Notes: generated from the sequence alone by a model not told the origin. A DNA stretch of 64,000 bases from Bifidobacterium callitrichidarum (GCF_003129905.1 NZ_QFFM01000008.1:1-64000); one strand, 5' to 3'. Shown: positions 1 to 10,906, counted from the first letter of the stretch. Numbers and translations: made by a program.

Positions 1-68
1 GCGAGGCCCGCGAGCGGCGCGCGCCAAACCTTAGTGTTTCCAGTCATGTTCTGGAACCTTTCTTCTAG

Positions 69-272
69 GGACACGGGTTCGAGCTGATTGTGATTTTTCA
101 CAACGCCTAGAAAACAATTGTTTTGCGGAATCGTGCTATTCCGTAGCGGGGTTGGGACACGACAGGACACGATGTCCGTCAGTCCTCTTGTGCAACTGGA
201 TATCAGATAAAAGCAATGACATGAATTGCCGAGTTGCATGTCTTAGACCATATGGACACGATACGGACACGA
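69..272. repeat. Paired short direct repeats, possible integrase arm-type sites
   Basis: The octamer GGACACGA occurs four times in two pairs, at 155-162 and 165-172 and at 254-261 and 265-272. Copies within a pair are 10 or 11 bp apart, one helical turn, and a one-mismatch copy lies at 69-76. This arrangement resembles the arm-type binding sites of a tyrosine integrase, and an integrase gene lies 2 kb away. No tRNA gene or duplicated core was found, so the link to integration is inference. The rest of 1-361 holds no convincing gene. Confidence 0.4.
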
Positions 273-361
273 TGGCTAGATGCTTTTCGGAATGTCCTTA
301 TCGGACGAGTTTTCGTGGAATACGGCCCGGTTTATTCAATCAATTCAAGTGATTCGACGGA

Positions 362-391
362 ATAAAAAAGAGGACCCCGAAGGGTCCTCTG
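362..391 (-). terminator. Rho-independent terminator of the SLH-like gene at 484
   Basis: Read on the minus strand, AGAGGACCC pairs with GGGTCCTCT across a TTCG loop and is followed by a run of T. It lies about 90 bases past the stop codon of the minus-strand gene ending at 484. Confidence 0.85.
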
Positions 392-483
392 AAAACTCCA
401 CGTCACGAATCACACTGTTCGTGTCGTGAGCATCTTCTGCCAACGGCTACATCGCATATCGCGAATCATGACGCGGCATCCGA

Positions 484-2109
484 CTAGTTCAGCACGTTGA
501 CGTACATGCGGTGCAGGAACGCGGCCATATCCTGACGCACCACAGTCCAATTGCCATGGAACTTCGCGCCGTCATCATCATTCCAGCCAGTGGTTACCCC
601 GGTTCGTGCCAACCAATCGATGTCCTCATGATGAGGCGTTTCATCATTCACATCCACAAAACTGACGCTCTCGCCCAGTTTGGGATTGGCCTGCTGGTAA
701 TCAGCGAGACGGTGCAGGAACGCTGCCATATCCTGACGTGCCACCGGGCTCATGCCTCCGAAGGTCACTGTTCCATCCTGCGCGGTGTAGCCCTTGGCTA
801 TGCCGGTGCTGGCCAGCCAAAGGATTTCCTTGTAGTGGTCGGTCTTTTCGGTCACGTCGGCGAACGGGTTCTTGGCTTTTGCCGCGTCGAAATCAGGACT
901 GCCGGCAAGGCGATAGAGGAACGCTGCCATATCCTGACGCACCACCGGGCTCATGCCTCGGAATTCCTTGCCCTTATCTGTGTCCCAGCCGGTGGAGATG
1001 CCGGTGTCGGCCAGCCACTGGATATCCTCATGATGCGGGGTGAGGTCATTCACGTCGATGAACGTGTACGTGGTTTTGGTCTTGTTCCAGTGCGCATACA
1101 CGGTGATATCACGCTTGACGGGGGAATCGAAGTTGAACGGTTCGCCGCCGGTTGCTTCGGTGTACCAACCAGTGAATTCGTAGCCCTCTCGCGTCGGATT
1201 ATTGGGACGGCTTACCGTGGAGCCCTTCACCACGGTCTGGGCGTCAACCTTGTTGCCGCCCTGCGTGTCGAAGGTGACGGTAGCGGTGGAGACCGAGGCG
1301 TTGTCCACCGCCAGCGAGTACTTCAGGCCCTCTGCAGCGCCGGAGACCTTGATGTAATAGGTGTCCTTCGCAAGGCCGACGGAATCGGCTTCGTGCTGGG
1401 TGGTGGAGGCGTTCCACGGGTAGAGCATGATCTGTTCGCCCTTGTTGTTGAGCAGCGCCACATTCAGTAAGGCCAAGTCACGCTGATCGTTGGTCATAGA
1501 GATGGCCACTCGTCCGTCCGCGGGCAGAGTGAGTTTGTACCAGTCGTCATCAACGAAATTGGGGTCTTCGTTGCTCAGGAGCGTCCGGGTGAACGTGCCG
1601 TTGACGGCCTTGCCGACAGTGATGTCATCGGCGCTGGCGAGACCGTTGTTCGGTTCGCTTTCCCAAGCATCGGAAAGGGTGTAATTGATACTCAGCGAGT
1701 ACTTGAGGCCCGAAGCGAGCGTCGGATCGATGCTTATGTAGTAATCACCAGCCGCTAATCCCAGCAGACTGCCTTCGTGGGAAAGTACCTTGGCGTCCCA
1801 CAATTCCGCGGCGATGGTCTTGGCCGTGGAATCCTGAATCTGCACGTTCCATTTGCTCAGTTCGACGCCCTGATCATTCGTCATCTTCAACTGCACGTAG
1901 CCGGCGCCGGGCAATGTGACCTTGTAGTACTGTGGAGTCAGGCCGGACTTGCCGGAAACCGTGGTGTTTGGTTTTACGCTGGTTGCCGTCTCGATGCTAT
2001 GGATGGAGTCGTTTCCGTCCGCAGCATATGATGCTGGGACGCCCACGAACATCATGGCTGTTGCTGCGATGACGCCTGACGCGGCACGCAGTATGTGCTT
2101 TCCGCCCAT
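484..2109 (-). CDS. Secreted protein with PPC-like domains, InlB-type B-repeat and three SLH-like repeats
   Basis: This 541-residue protein is predicted to be exported and held at the cell surface. Residues 1-29 form a signal peptide ending in ASYA. Two beta-rich segments follow, about 35-150 and 155-275; the second starts with ESEPNN, typical of bacterial pre-peptidase C-terminal domains. About 277-343 is a Listeria-Bacteroides B-repeat (VTFDTQGG ... GYEFTGWYTE ... YAHW). The C-terminal third carries three SLH-like repeats, each with a DVN..TPHHEDI.WLA start and a VVRQDMAAFLYRL end. There is no LPXTG signal, so the repeats are the likely wall anchor. What it binds outside the cell is unknown. 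Four paralogues of the repeat block lie within the next 15 kb. Confidence 0.75.
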   Translation of the reverse strand: MGGKHILRAASGVIAATAMMFVGVPASYAADGNDSIHSIETATSVKPNTTVSGKSGLTPQYYKVTLPGAGYVQLKMTNDQGVELSKWNVQIQDSTAKTIAAELWDAKVLSHEGSLLGLAAGDYYISIDPTLASGLKYSLSINYTLSDAWESEPNNGLASADDITVGKAVNGTFTRTLLSNEDPNFVDDDWYKLTLPADGRVAISMTNDQRDLALLNVALLNNKGEQIMLYPWNASTTQHEADSVGLAKDTYYIKVSGAAEGLKYSLAVDNASVSTATVTFDTQGGNKVDAQTVVKGSTVSRPNNPTREGYEFTGWYTEATGGEPFNFDSPVKRDITVYAHWNKTKTTYTFIDVNDLTPHHEDIQWLADTGISTGWDTDKGKEFRGMSPVVRQDMAAFLYRLAGSPDFDAAKAKNPFADVTEKTDHYKEILWLASTGIAKGYTAQDGTVTFGGMSPVARQDMAAFLHRLADYQQANPKLGESVSFVDVNDETPHHEDIDWLARTGVTTGWNDDDGAKFHGNWTVVRQDMAAFLHRMYVNVLN

Positions 2110-2156
2110 AATGCCTACTTTCGTTACGTTATTTCGGTTACAAATGCCAATATTCG

Positions 2157-2185
2157 ATTATCCTCAGACTCGGACCAATGCACAA
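2157..2185 (-). promoter_or_regulatory. Candidate sigma-70-type promoter of the SLH-like gene at 484-2109
   Basis: On the minus strand TTGTGC (2185-2180) and GATAAT (2162-2157) are separated by exactly 17 bases. They stand about 48 bases upstream of the start codon at 2109. Each hexamer is a partial consensus match. Confidence 0.45.
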
Positions 2186-2234
2186 TGGACATCGTCCGCT
2201 TGGTTGTGCGGTGCGGTCACATGGCGCGTTGCCG

Positions 2235-3509
2235 TCATTTCTTGGCCAGCAGCGTGACCTTCCGTTCCGCATCTATGGCGTCGGCCACTTGCTCGAGACG
2301 CTCGGGGAACAGGAATCCATACACGTCAAGAGTGAGACTCGCTGAGGCGTGGCCCATCTGACGTTGCAGGATTTTCACGTCCGCTCCTGCCTTGATGGCG
2401 ATTGCCGCATACGAATGACGCAGACTGTGTGGGGTAAGCCCTTGCACGTCCTGCAATCCGGCCAGCTCCACGGCTTTATGCCATATTTTTCTACGCCAGT
2501 TATGGTCGTTGATGTGGCCACCTCGCACCGCCCTGAACACATATGCCGTGTCCGGTTGACCTTTGATTTGCGCTTTCAGGGCTTGAATCAAGAATTTGGG
2601 TATGGCGACGGTTCGTGGTTTGCCTGATTTCGGCGGGCCCAGTTGCTGTGCTTTCGCACTGTTTTTCCACGTGCGGCGGATACGTGCCTTGCGATGATCC
2701 AAATCCAGATCTCCCACCTGCAGCGCGAATGATTCGTTGATGCGAGTCCCTACGTAACTTTGGAATCGAATGATAAGTCCGTCCACGGGGCGTCCTATAG
2801 ACTCGGCCGCGCTCGCCAGTGCCTCGATTTCGTGGATGTCCAAGAACACCAGATCTCGGTATTCCGATTTCGGTATTTCCACGTCTCGCGCGGGATTGTT
2901 GGCCAGATAGTGGGTCTTCACCGCATAATCCAGAATGCCTGCGAACACCACTTTTACAATGCTCTTCACCGATCTGGGAGATAAGGCGCGCGGTGACCGG
3001 CCGGCCGATAATGCCACGGGATAGTCTCCCGTGGAAAGCTCACTGACCCATGAGGCTATATCATCGAGAATGATTGACCCAATGGGCACATCCGCCCATT
3101 TTGGATTGACATATACGCGCAACTCGCATTCGTACCGTGCACGAACCCCTTCGCTGACTTGGTTTTTGGAACGTAGCCACATCTCCGCGACCTCTTGGAA
3201 TGGCTTGCGCGCGTCATTGGGGTCTGCATATCTGCCGCTGCGCACGTCATCTTCCATGGCCGCTTGGAATGTCTCGGCGTCGGAGAGTTTCTCAAACGAC
3301 TTGGAATGCTGCTTGCGTAAACCCTGTTCAAAGGTGTACCAGCGACAACGCCAGCGTTTTCCTCGACCATATCGAGAGGAACGCCATCGGTCGGGAACCT
3401 GAGCGTTGAAGGGGTCGCTGACTGCGGAGAGCGATCGTTTCGCGGTCGAGGAAGGGGGAACTCCGTTATCGTTTTTCAGCCATAGGTCATCAATCCAAAC
3501 GCGAGCCAT
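2235..3509 (-). CDS. Tyrosine site-specific integrase (phage integrase family)
   Basis: The 424-residue product is a tyrosine recombinase that would cut and join DNA at an attachment site. The catalytic signature is complete: Arg256 in GTRINES, His361 and Arg364 in HSLRHSY, a following MGHAS box, and the nucleophile Tyr397 in DVYGF. Residues about 100-200 look like the SAM-like core-binding domain, and the basic N-terminus could be an arm-binding domain. Length and motifs suggest an intact enzyme. No excisionase, relaxase, phage structural gene or tRNA target is seen nearby, so it is either an orphan from a decayed element or part of an element extending left of the window. A set of GGACACGA repeats at 69-272 could be its binding sites. 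Confidence 0.88.
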   Translation of the reverse strand: MARVWIDDLWLKNDNGVPPSSTAKRSLSAVSDPFNAQVPDRWRSSRYGRGKRWRCRWYTFEQGLRKQHSKSFEKLSDAETFQAAMEDDVRSGRYADPNDARKPFQEVAEMWLRSKNQVSEGVRARYECELRVYVNPKWADVPIGSIILDDIASWVSELSTGDYPVALSAGRSPRALSPRSVKSIVKVVFAGILDYAVKTHYLANNPARDVEIPKSEYRDLVFLDIHEIEALASAAESIGRPVDGLIIRFQSYVGTRINESFALQVGDLDLDHRKARIRRTWKNSAKAQQLGPPKSGKPRTVAIPKFLIQALKAQIKGQPDTAYVFRAVRGGHINDHNWRRKIWHKAVELAGLQDVQGLTPHSLRHSYAAIAIKAGADVKILQRQMGHASASLTLDVYGFLFPERLEQVADAIDAERKVTLLAKK

Positions 3510-3643
3510 TCAACCACATTAGTTGTGTGCATGCCTCGCGTTGGGGTATTGATGTGAATGGAGCGATGGCCGGCAAAAGCCCCGAAGGCTTTCGACCAAA
3601 CTTCGGTTGAGATTTTGGACAAGAACCTCGGCCACGATCGATC

Positions 3644-5950
3644 TCAGGATTTGTCGGAAGCGGAGGAAATTTCCACGAATCCGAGATTCTTGAGATACCC
3701 CTTGCCCACGGTCATGTCGTACTGCACCAGCCGATAATCGTCGAGCAATTGCTGCGCTTTCTTGGACAGCGAGGAGACGTTGATCTGATTGCCATTGGAA
3801 TCCAAATACGTTGCCTGTCCCGTTCCGATGCCGCCGGCCTCTGCAATCAGCGTGTTCATGGCCGGCACTTCGCTGCGCAGGTCGGTGAGCATGGCAAGGA
3901 AGGGGGAGACCTTCGCGTTCATGTGTTCCGCGGCCAGCGACATGAAGTAATTGGATGAGGTATAAGCAGTTTCGTCGCTCGACAGTTTCGTGCCGGCCGA
4001 GGAGGACGCCTGATTCGACCAGATGAAGTAGTCGGTCTCGTGTAGCTTTACGGCATTGTTGGTATCCGAATTGGCGGTCTCGTAGATGCCGGGTAGATGA
4101 TCGCCGTAGAAGATGACGGTGATCGGCCGGTCAATCTGATCGAGCTGTTCGAGGAAGTCCGCGGTCGCCTGATCCGTGATGTTCACGCCCTTGGCGTAGG
4201 TGTCGATGAGGTAGCGTTCGCTATCAGGCAGGCCGGAGGTATCGGTGGAGAAGAACTCGTTATCCGGATACCAGTCCGTATATGGCATGTGGTTCTGCAT
4301 TGTCACCACCTGCAGGAATTGCGGATGTTTACCATCCTCATTGTTTACCCTATCGAGGATGTTCTGATAGGTCTGCTCATCGCTGACGTACGGTGAAGTG
4401 CCGAGCATATCTTGATGTTCGACCACATTGGGCTCCTGCAGTGTCCAGAACTTGGAGAATCCGAACTTTTTGTAGTTCGTATCGCGCAAATACATGCCCT
4501 TGTAGTACGGATGTATAGCCTCGGAGCCGTCTTCGCCGTATGCATCGTTCCAGATTTGGTTGAATGTAGGAGCCCACTTTTGGCTTGGCACGAGCTGTTG
4601 GTATGGCACAGCCATCGAAGGGTTGAAATTGACCAAGCTCATACCGGTGAGTGACTGGTATTCGATGTTCGCGGTGCCGCCGCCATAGCCGGGGGAGAGC
4701 ATGAGGCCGGAGGTCGTCGTGTCCTTCAACGAGCGGATGTTGGGCATTGGATCATTGTCGAAGGTGACGCCGGGCACTCGCGTCGGGTCGGAGAAGCTTT
4801 CCGAAAGCAGCATGATGACGGTGCTGTCCGTCATGTTCTGTGAGCGATTGTCGTTGATGGTGTCCGCTTCGGCTGTGTATTTCTCTGCAATGGCCTGCAT
4901 CGCATCCTTGCTGTATCCGGCAGGCTCGTTCATCGCCTTGTTGTACATCAGTCGAACGAAATTGACCAGTGGGCCGTTGGTATAGGCATCGGCGAAGCTG
5001 TTCCACAGGAACGGCGTATCGGAGAAAACCTTCTGCGCGGTGGCGTAGGTCCAGGAATTTTGCGCGCCAAGCGTACCGCCAAGGAAGCCGATGCATAGGG
5101 CGGGCGTCAGTGTCAATAGGATGCGCGCAGACCAGGCGAGGCCTTTATGCTTGGTGGCTTTGATGATTGCTTTGCGGCTGTCGAGAATATAGAACAGCAC
5201 CAGCACACCGGTTACGATGACCAGCGTGATTACGATGTTCCGCACGAGTCCTTCCGAGCCATTGGGTAGGAAGGATGCGATTTCCGCGGCATTGCCTTTC
5301 AAGAAGGTCAGGTCTGCAGGGATTACGGGCTCGTTCCTCATCAGGATTTTAAAGTAGTTTGCCGCGGTGAAGACGGCGATGAAGATGACGTACACCGCTG
5401 TCGCCAACCAGAAACGGTTGATGAGGAACACCAAAAATGCATAGATCAGGCCGGCGATGATGCAGTTGAGCAGGTATTGATAATGCTGCTGTTCCCACAT
5501 CTGCGAAACGAATTCGGCTGCGTATTTGAAGTTATCCACCGTGTGCACACCCAAATGGAGTACAAACACGGAAGACGCCGTCAGTGTGACGAACACCAGA
5601 ACATAGAGCAGTACATGCGCGAACGGCTGCCAGCCTTGCCAGATCCAGCGGAGCGCTTTGCCGATGGCTCGGAAGGGTCGGGAGGCCCTATTGCGCCAGT
5701 CCGCAAGTAGCGTCGATAGATCTCCGGGTACATAGTTGTCCTTGATTTTCCGGAATTCATTCGCCCAATCAAACGATGCCTTCTGGTCTGAAGACATTCG
5801 TGGCGCTGTCGATGCAGGGAACGAAGCTGATGCCTGTGATGCTGCGGATTGGGGTTTGGTTGATTGGACTTTGCCGTCCTGCTTGCGCCCTGCCGTCCGC
5901 TTCTTGTTCATGACACCGCCTATTAACCCACTGTTCACGTACGTAGCCAT
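3644..5950 (-). CDS. LtaS-like membrane sulfatase-fold phosphoglycerol transferase
   Basis: The protein (768 residues) resembles lipoteichoic acid synthase and OpgB enzymes, which move phosphoglycerol from phosphatidylglycerol to envelope glycans outside the membrane. After a basic, disordered N-terminus come several hydrophobic segments between about 110 and 320, then an extracytoplasmic alkaline-phosphatase-like domain. Visible active-site features are LLSESFSDP, the GGGTAN loop with the probable nucleophile Thr426, MQNHMPY, and YGDHLPG with His618. The start at 5950 is uncertain; an internal ATG at 5911 (MNKKRTAG) is a good alternative. It is divergent from the galactofuranosyltransferase gene at 6103. 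Together with that gene and glf it suggests a phosphoglycerol- or galactofuran-bearing envelope polymer, but the acceptor cannot be told from sequence. Confidence 0.82.
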   Translation of the reverse strand: MATYVNSGLIGGVMNKKRTAGRKQDGKVQSTKPQSAASQASASFPASTAPRMSSDQKASFDWANEFRKIKDNYVPGDLSTLLADWRNRASRPFRAIGKALRWIWQGWQPFAHVLLYVLVFVTLTASSVFVLHLGVHTVDNFKYAAEFVSQMWEQQHYQYLLNCIIAGLIYAFLVFLINRFWLATAVYVIFIAVFTAANYFKILMRNEPVIPADLTFLKGNAAEIASFLPNGSEGLVRNIVITLVIVTGVLVLFYILDSRKAIIKATKHKGLAWSARILLTLTPALCIGFLGGTLGAQNSWTYATAQKVFSDTPFLWNSFADAYTNGPLVNFVRLMYNKAMNEPAGYSKDAMQAIAEKYTAEADTINDNRSQNMTDSTVIMLLSESFSDPTRVPGVTFDNDPMPNIRSLKDTTTSGLMLSPGYGGGTANIEYQSLTGMSLVNFNPSMAVPYQQLVPSQKWAPTFNQIWNDAYGEDGSEAIHPYYKGMYLRDTNYKKFGFSKFWTLQEPNVVEHQDMLGTSPYVSDEQTYQNILDRVNNEDGKHPQFLQVVTMQNHMPYTDWYPDNEFFSTDTSGLPDSERYLIDTYAKGVNITDQATADFLEQLDQIDRPITVIFYGDHLPGIYETANSDTNNAVKLHETDYFIWSNQASSSAGTKLSSDETAYTSSNYFMSLAAEHMNAKVSPFLAMLTDLRSEVPAMNTLIAEAGGIGTGQATYLDSNGNQINVSSLSKKAQQLLDDYRLVQYDMTVGKGYLKNLGFVEISSASDKS

Positions 5951-6102
5951 AGTAGGAGGACGCCTCCCCCTGACATGTCCCTGAATATTCCCTGAAAAAT
6001 ACCCGTCCGAATCGCGTGCCCTATTCGCCTTGCTTTGTTGGGCATCGACCGTACAGTGTTCGTATGTCTCATATGGAGCCTCATATAGGAATAGGAGATG
6101 CT

Positions 6103-8133
6103 ATGAGCGGTGTGGAATGGGAGAGTGTCGTCCGTGTTGTCTACCCGACTCAGGACATTGATCAGGTCTGGCCTCTGTATGCATTGGACTGGACCCAACC
6201 GATGCTCTCCGAAGCGCTCCTGGACCCGCGCGTCGATATGCAGCAGCTCGATTTGGGCGGGCTGAACCAGTCCTCATTCCAACGATTGGTGCGCCGTGGC
6301 CTTACCGGTGGCAAGGCATCCGGAGCCACGAATGCATCGTTCACGTTCGTCGACCGCGAATGTATTCAGGTGAACGCGGGGGCCCGTACGTCCCTGTGCA
6401 CGTACTTCAATGCCTTCCCTGCGGGCTACTGGCGCCGCTGGACGAACGTGGATATCGTACGATTCGCCGCGGAGGTGCGCGGTGAAGGTCGGATTCTACT
6501 GTATCGCTCGAATGGTCGTGGGCTGTTCTTCCCGGCCGGGGTGATCGCCGTCAGCGGAGCCGATGAGTGGCAGTCGGTCTCCGCGGAGATTCCTATGACC
6601 GATCTGATGGACGGCGGTTTCTTCTGGTTCGATGTCGAGGCCGCGCGGAACGGCTCGGGCGTGGAGGTCCGTGCCGCCGAATGGCAGGCCCCGGTCGCCC
6701 GCCGTACTACCAAGACCAAGACCACATTGTCCATCGCCATCGCCACGTTCAATCGTGCGCCGTACTGTCTGAACCAGCTGAAGGCCATCAGCAAGGCGGC
6801 CGCCCTGCGTGAGCGGCTCGATACCATATATTGCACCGATCAGGGCGCCGATCATGTCTGCGACCAGCCGGACTTCAACGCGGTAGCCGAGGAGCTCGGT
6901 AGCCAGCTGACCTACTTGCAGCAGCGCAACCTCGGCGGTTCCGGTGGTTTCTCCCGCGGTATGTACGAGACCGTGGAAGCCGGAACCAGCTCGTACTGCC
7001 TGCTGTTGGACGATGACGCCATTAGTGAGCCAGAAGCGATTCTGCGTGCGGTGCAGTTCGCCGATTACGCCTTCAAGCCGGTGCTCGTGGGCGGCGGCAT
7101 GCTCCATCTGGACAACCGCACCATGCTGTATACGCAGGGTGAGCGGTTCGACTGGCAGCGCATGTGGATGAAGCCCTCGCTTGAACTGGGATACAACCAC
7201 GATTTCGCGGCCGAACCCTTGCGCGATGCCTCCGAACGTCATCAGCGCATCGATGAAGACTTCAACGGTTGGTGGATGTGCCTGATTCCGGTCAAAGCGC
7301 TGAAGACCATCGGCCTTTCGCTGCCGGTGTTCATCAAGTTCGACGATATCGAATACGGCATGCGGGCCAAGAAGGCCGGCTTCCCCACGGTGGGACTGCC
7401 CGGCGTTGCCGTGTGGCATCAGGCATGGCACAGCAAGGATCCTTCCCGCACGTGGGAGGAGTACTTCTTTGTGCGGAACCGTTGGATCGCCGCACTGCTC
7501 ATGCAGCCGAACCGTCCGTTCAAGAGGATGATGTTCGAAAGCATGTACGGCGATGCCGTACTGGGCATGCGGTTCATCTACTCTGCCATGCGACTGCGTC
7601 ACGAGGCGTTGCGGGACATTCTGCGCGGCCCGCAGTACATCGTGGATTCCTTCCCGACGCGCTTGGGGGAGATCCGCGAACTCCGCGCTTCCTTCCCGGA
7701 TGCGCAGGGCAAGTCGAGTTTCGAGGACTTCCCGGAAGCGGAACGCGAGTACGTTTCCGCACGCCGCCACCCGCGATCGAAGAAGTTCCAGGCCAAGAAC
7801 GCCATGAAGGCGGCGGCGTCCAGCTTCTTCTCCCGTGAGGATGCGTCCGGGGCGGAGCGCCCGGATGTGGCGATTCCCGCGCAGGATTCGTATTGGTGGA
7901 CGTGGCTGGCGAACGGCCATGTGCGTTCGGCGTTGGTCACTTCGCCGGATGGCAATTCCGTGTCTTGGCTCAAGCGGAACGATCCGTTGTTCCGCCGCAG
8001 TATGCTGGAGTGCTACCGCTTGGTGAAGCGCATTCTGCGCGACTGGAAGCGACTGTCTGCCGAATACCGCGCGTATGACCTGCCCTCGTTGGAGACGTGG
8101 GACAAGATCTTCGCCGTGGATAAGAAGCACTAA
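6103..8133 (+). CDS. GlfT2-like galactofuranosyltransferase (GT2)
   Basis: The product (676 residues) matches the layout of mycobacterial GlfT2, which extends galactofuran chains using UDP-galactofuranose. About 190 residues of beta-sandwich-like N-terminus precede a GT-A domain beginning at SIAIATFNRAPY. Key motifs are NLGGSGGFSRGMYE, the metal-binding triad Asp303-Asp304-Asp305 in LLLDDDA, FDDIEYGMRAK, and WHQAWHSKD with the catalytic-region Trp and His. The ATG at 6103 was chosen because AGGAG lies just upstream; an in-frame start at 6016 has no such site. It is convergent with glf at 8178, whose product makes the presumed donor sugar. Polymer and linkage are inferred from the family. Confidence 0.85.
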   Translation: MSGVEWESVVRVVYPTQDIDQVWPLYALDWTQPMLSEALLDPRVDMQQLDLGGLNQSSFQRLVRRGLTGGKASGATNASFTFVDRECIQVNAGARTSLCTYFNAFPAGYWRRWTNVDIVRFAAEVRGEGRILLYRSNGRGLFFPAGVIAVSGADEWQSVSAEIPMTDLMDGGFFWFDVEAARNGSGVEVRAAEWQAPVARRTTKTKTTLSIAIATFNRAPYCLNQLKAISKAAALRERLDTIYCTDQGADHVCDQPDFNAVAEELGSQLTYLQQRNLGGSGGFSRGMYETVEAGTSSYCLLLDDDAISEPEAILRAVQFADYAFKPVLVGGGMLHLDNRTMLYTQGERFDWQRMWMKPSLELGYNHDFAAEPLRDASERHQRIDEDFNGWWMCLIPVKALKTIGLSLPVFIKFDDIEYGMRAKKAGFPTVGLPGVAVWHQAWHSKDPSRTWEEYFFVRNRWIAALLMQPNRPFKRMMFESMYGDAVLGMRFIYSAMRLRHEALRDILRGPQYIVDSFPTRLGEIRELRASFPDAQGKSSFEDFPEAEREYVSARRHPRSKKFQAKNAMKAAASSFFSREDASGAERPDVAIPAQDSYWWTWLANGHVRSALVTSPDGNSVSWLKRNDPLFRRSMLECYRLVKRILRDWKRLSAEYRAYDLPSLETWDKIFAVDKKH

Positions 8134-8137
8134 AATA

Positions 8138-8164
8138 CTGGCTTCCCTCAAAGAGGGAAGCCAG
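8138..8164. terminator. Hairpin between convergent galactofuran genes
   Basis: CTGGCTTCCCTC and GAGGGAAGCCAG form a perfect 12-bp stem with a three-base loop, 4 bases after the stop of the transferase gene and 13 bases before the stop of glf. It has no strong T-run, so it may act as a weak bidirectional terminator. Confidence 0.65.
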
Positions 8165-8177
8165 AGACATACGATGC

Positions 8178-9461
<1,284 letters not shown>

Positions 9462-9511
9462 TTATCGCTCAATGACATCACTTATCCGTACCAGAGCATC
9501 CACTAACTACT

Positions 9512-9589
9512 GGGGGTTGCGGCCATGTGGTCGCGCCCCCCAATGTCGCACCTGTCTCATGAAGCCAGTGTCACATCTGCTTTATGAAG
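9512..9589. repeat. GC hairpin plus tandem IS-end-like repeat
   Basis: A hairpin with GGGGG and CCCCC arms (about 9512-9540) is followed by two tandem 21-base copies, 9544-9564 and 9569-9589. They follow the pattern TGTC.CA.CTG..T.ATGAAG and match at 15 of 21 positions. Such tandem ATGAA-containing repeats resemble ends of actinobacterial insertion sequences, but no transposase is present. The second copy contains the stop codon of the minus-strand gene ending at 9571. Confidence 0.4.
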
Positions 9590-10710
9590 AAAGCGCCGCT
9601 GCCGTCGGCGCTGGCCAGAATATTGCCGGCCGTGGAATTGGGATTAAGTCCTCCTACAGCCCATGCTCCGGTCTGGTTCCGTATTTCTTTGACTGTGGTG
9701 ATGCCGGGAACATAGTACTTGAATGTGCCGCAGGGTATCATTCCGCTACTCTGCGTAACCTGAGAGCTGGTGCCCTGTTCAAATGACAACGATTCGGCGT
9801 CGCATTCGATGTCGTAGCCGTAGTCTGTTTTCTGGATGGAAGAGAACCGGCCGGAAAATGTCGTCGTATTGATTTTCTCGGGTGGAACCGATTGGATGTT
9901 ATCCATCTGGTTTTTCACTTCTTGGTATTTACCGGTGAAGGTTCCATCCGCATTGAGGACGAGGAGGGACTGACTGACACCCGCGGAAGGCCACCAGTAG
10001 CTTCCGGCCACCGAAGCGAACCGACGACTCGTATCGATAGGGGCAGGAACATTTCCTGTAGTGATACGGTTCAGGAATGCAGCCATGTCCTGACGGACTA
10101 CAGGACGCAATCCTTGGAAAGAACCATCGGAATAACCCTGAGACACACCGGTTCGGGCAAGCCATATGACGTCCTCAGAGTGTCCTGTATGACTGTCGAC
10201 ATCGGCGAAAGAGACATTTCGATTGATTTCGGCTTTCACGTGGTCAGGGAATTTGGCGGCATACCGATGCAGGAACGCTGCCATATCCTGACGAACCACC
10301 GGTTGAGCGCCACGGAATTCCTTTCCCGCCGGCGTATCCCATCCTGTGGATATACCGGTGGAGGCGAGCCAAAGTATTTCCTTGTAGTGGGGAGTGGACG
10401 TGTTCACATCAACGAATGTGCTCATATCAGTCTGCGATGGTGCATAGGACGGGCTACCGGCCAACCGGTACAGAAAAGCCGCCATGTCCTGCCGTACAAC
10501 GGTGCGCGAACCGCCAAACGTACCATCCTCATAGCCGGTAGTAATGCCGTTGTCCGCCAACCAGATAATGTCGTCGTGATGAGGTGTGTCATTATTGACA
10601 TCCGTGAATGAGGCGGCAACTGCAACTGGCGTTACGGCGAACGATATCATCGCTGCTGCGAGGGCTCCTCCTAGAGTCTGCATGAGCTTCTTGCTTACGT
10701 TTATCACCAT
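9571..10710 (-). CDS. Secreted protein with N-terminal SLH-like repeats and unknown C-terminal domain
   Basis: The 379-residue product has a signal peptide (about 1-33, ending VAVAA). Unlike the other four SLH-like proteins here, its three repeats follow the signal directly (about 34-215). The first two repeats keep VVRQDMAAFLYRL or VVRQDMAAFLHRY endings, the third VVRQDMAAFLNRI. The remaining 165 residues (ASVAGSYWW ... LNADGTFTGKY) look like a small beta-barrel domain with two cysteines; I do not recognise it. The last codons lie inside an IS-end-like repeat (9569-9589), so the original C-terminus may have been replaced or cut. Codon use is less GC-biased than in the operons further right, which fits an accessory gene. 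Confidence 0.68.
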   Translation of the reverse strand: MVINVSKKLMQTLGGALAAAMISFAVTPVAVAASFTDVNNDTPHHDDIIWLADNGITTGYEDGTFGGSRTVVRQDMAAFLYRLAGSPSYAPSQTDMSTFVDVNTSTPHYKEILWLASTGISTGWDTPAGKEFRGAQPVVRQDMAAFLHRYAAKFPDHVKAEINRNVSFADVDSHTGHSEDVIWLARTGVSQGYSDGSFQGLRPVVRQDMAAFLNRITTGNVPAPIDTSRRFASVAGSYWWPSAGVSQSLLVLNADGTFTGKYQEVKNQMDNIQSVPPEKINTTTFSGRFSSIQKTDYGYDIECDAESLSFEQGTSSQVTQSSGMIPCGTFKYYVPGITTVKEIRNQTGAWAVGGLNPNSTAGNILASADGSGAFFIKQM

Positions 10711-10906
10711 GCTCTTCTCGGTTTCTATGGTTTTTTACAAGTCGGAGGCGACTCAAGACCCACAACGAGACAGCCTCCAGCCGCGACGCTGGGCACCTAC
10801 CCATAGCCAAGCAAACCAGAATCAGTGTCCATGATTCACAGCTTTCCTCAATTATATGCCGATTGAGGGGTCTGCAGACCATTCATGAATAGGAGCTGAA
10901 CAAAGT

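Noticed and set aside
60-100. GGTTCGAG, which recalls a tRNA T-loop, next to an integrase
   Set aside because: No acceptor stem, anticodon arm or D-arm can be folded around it.
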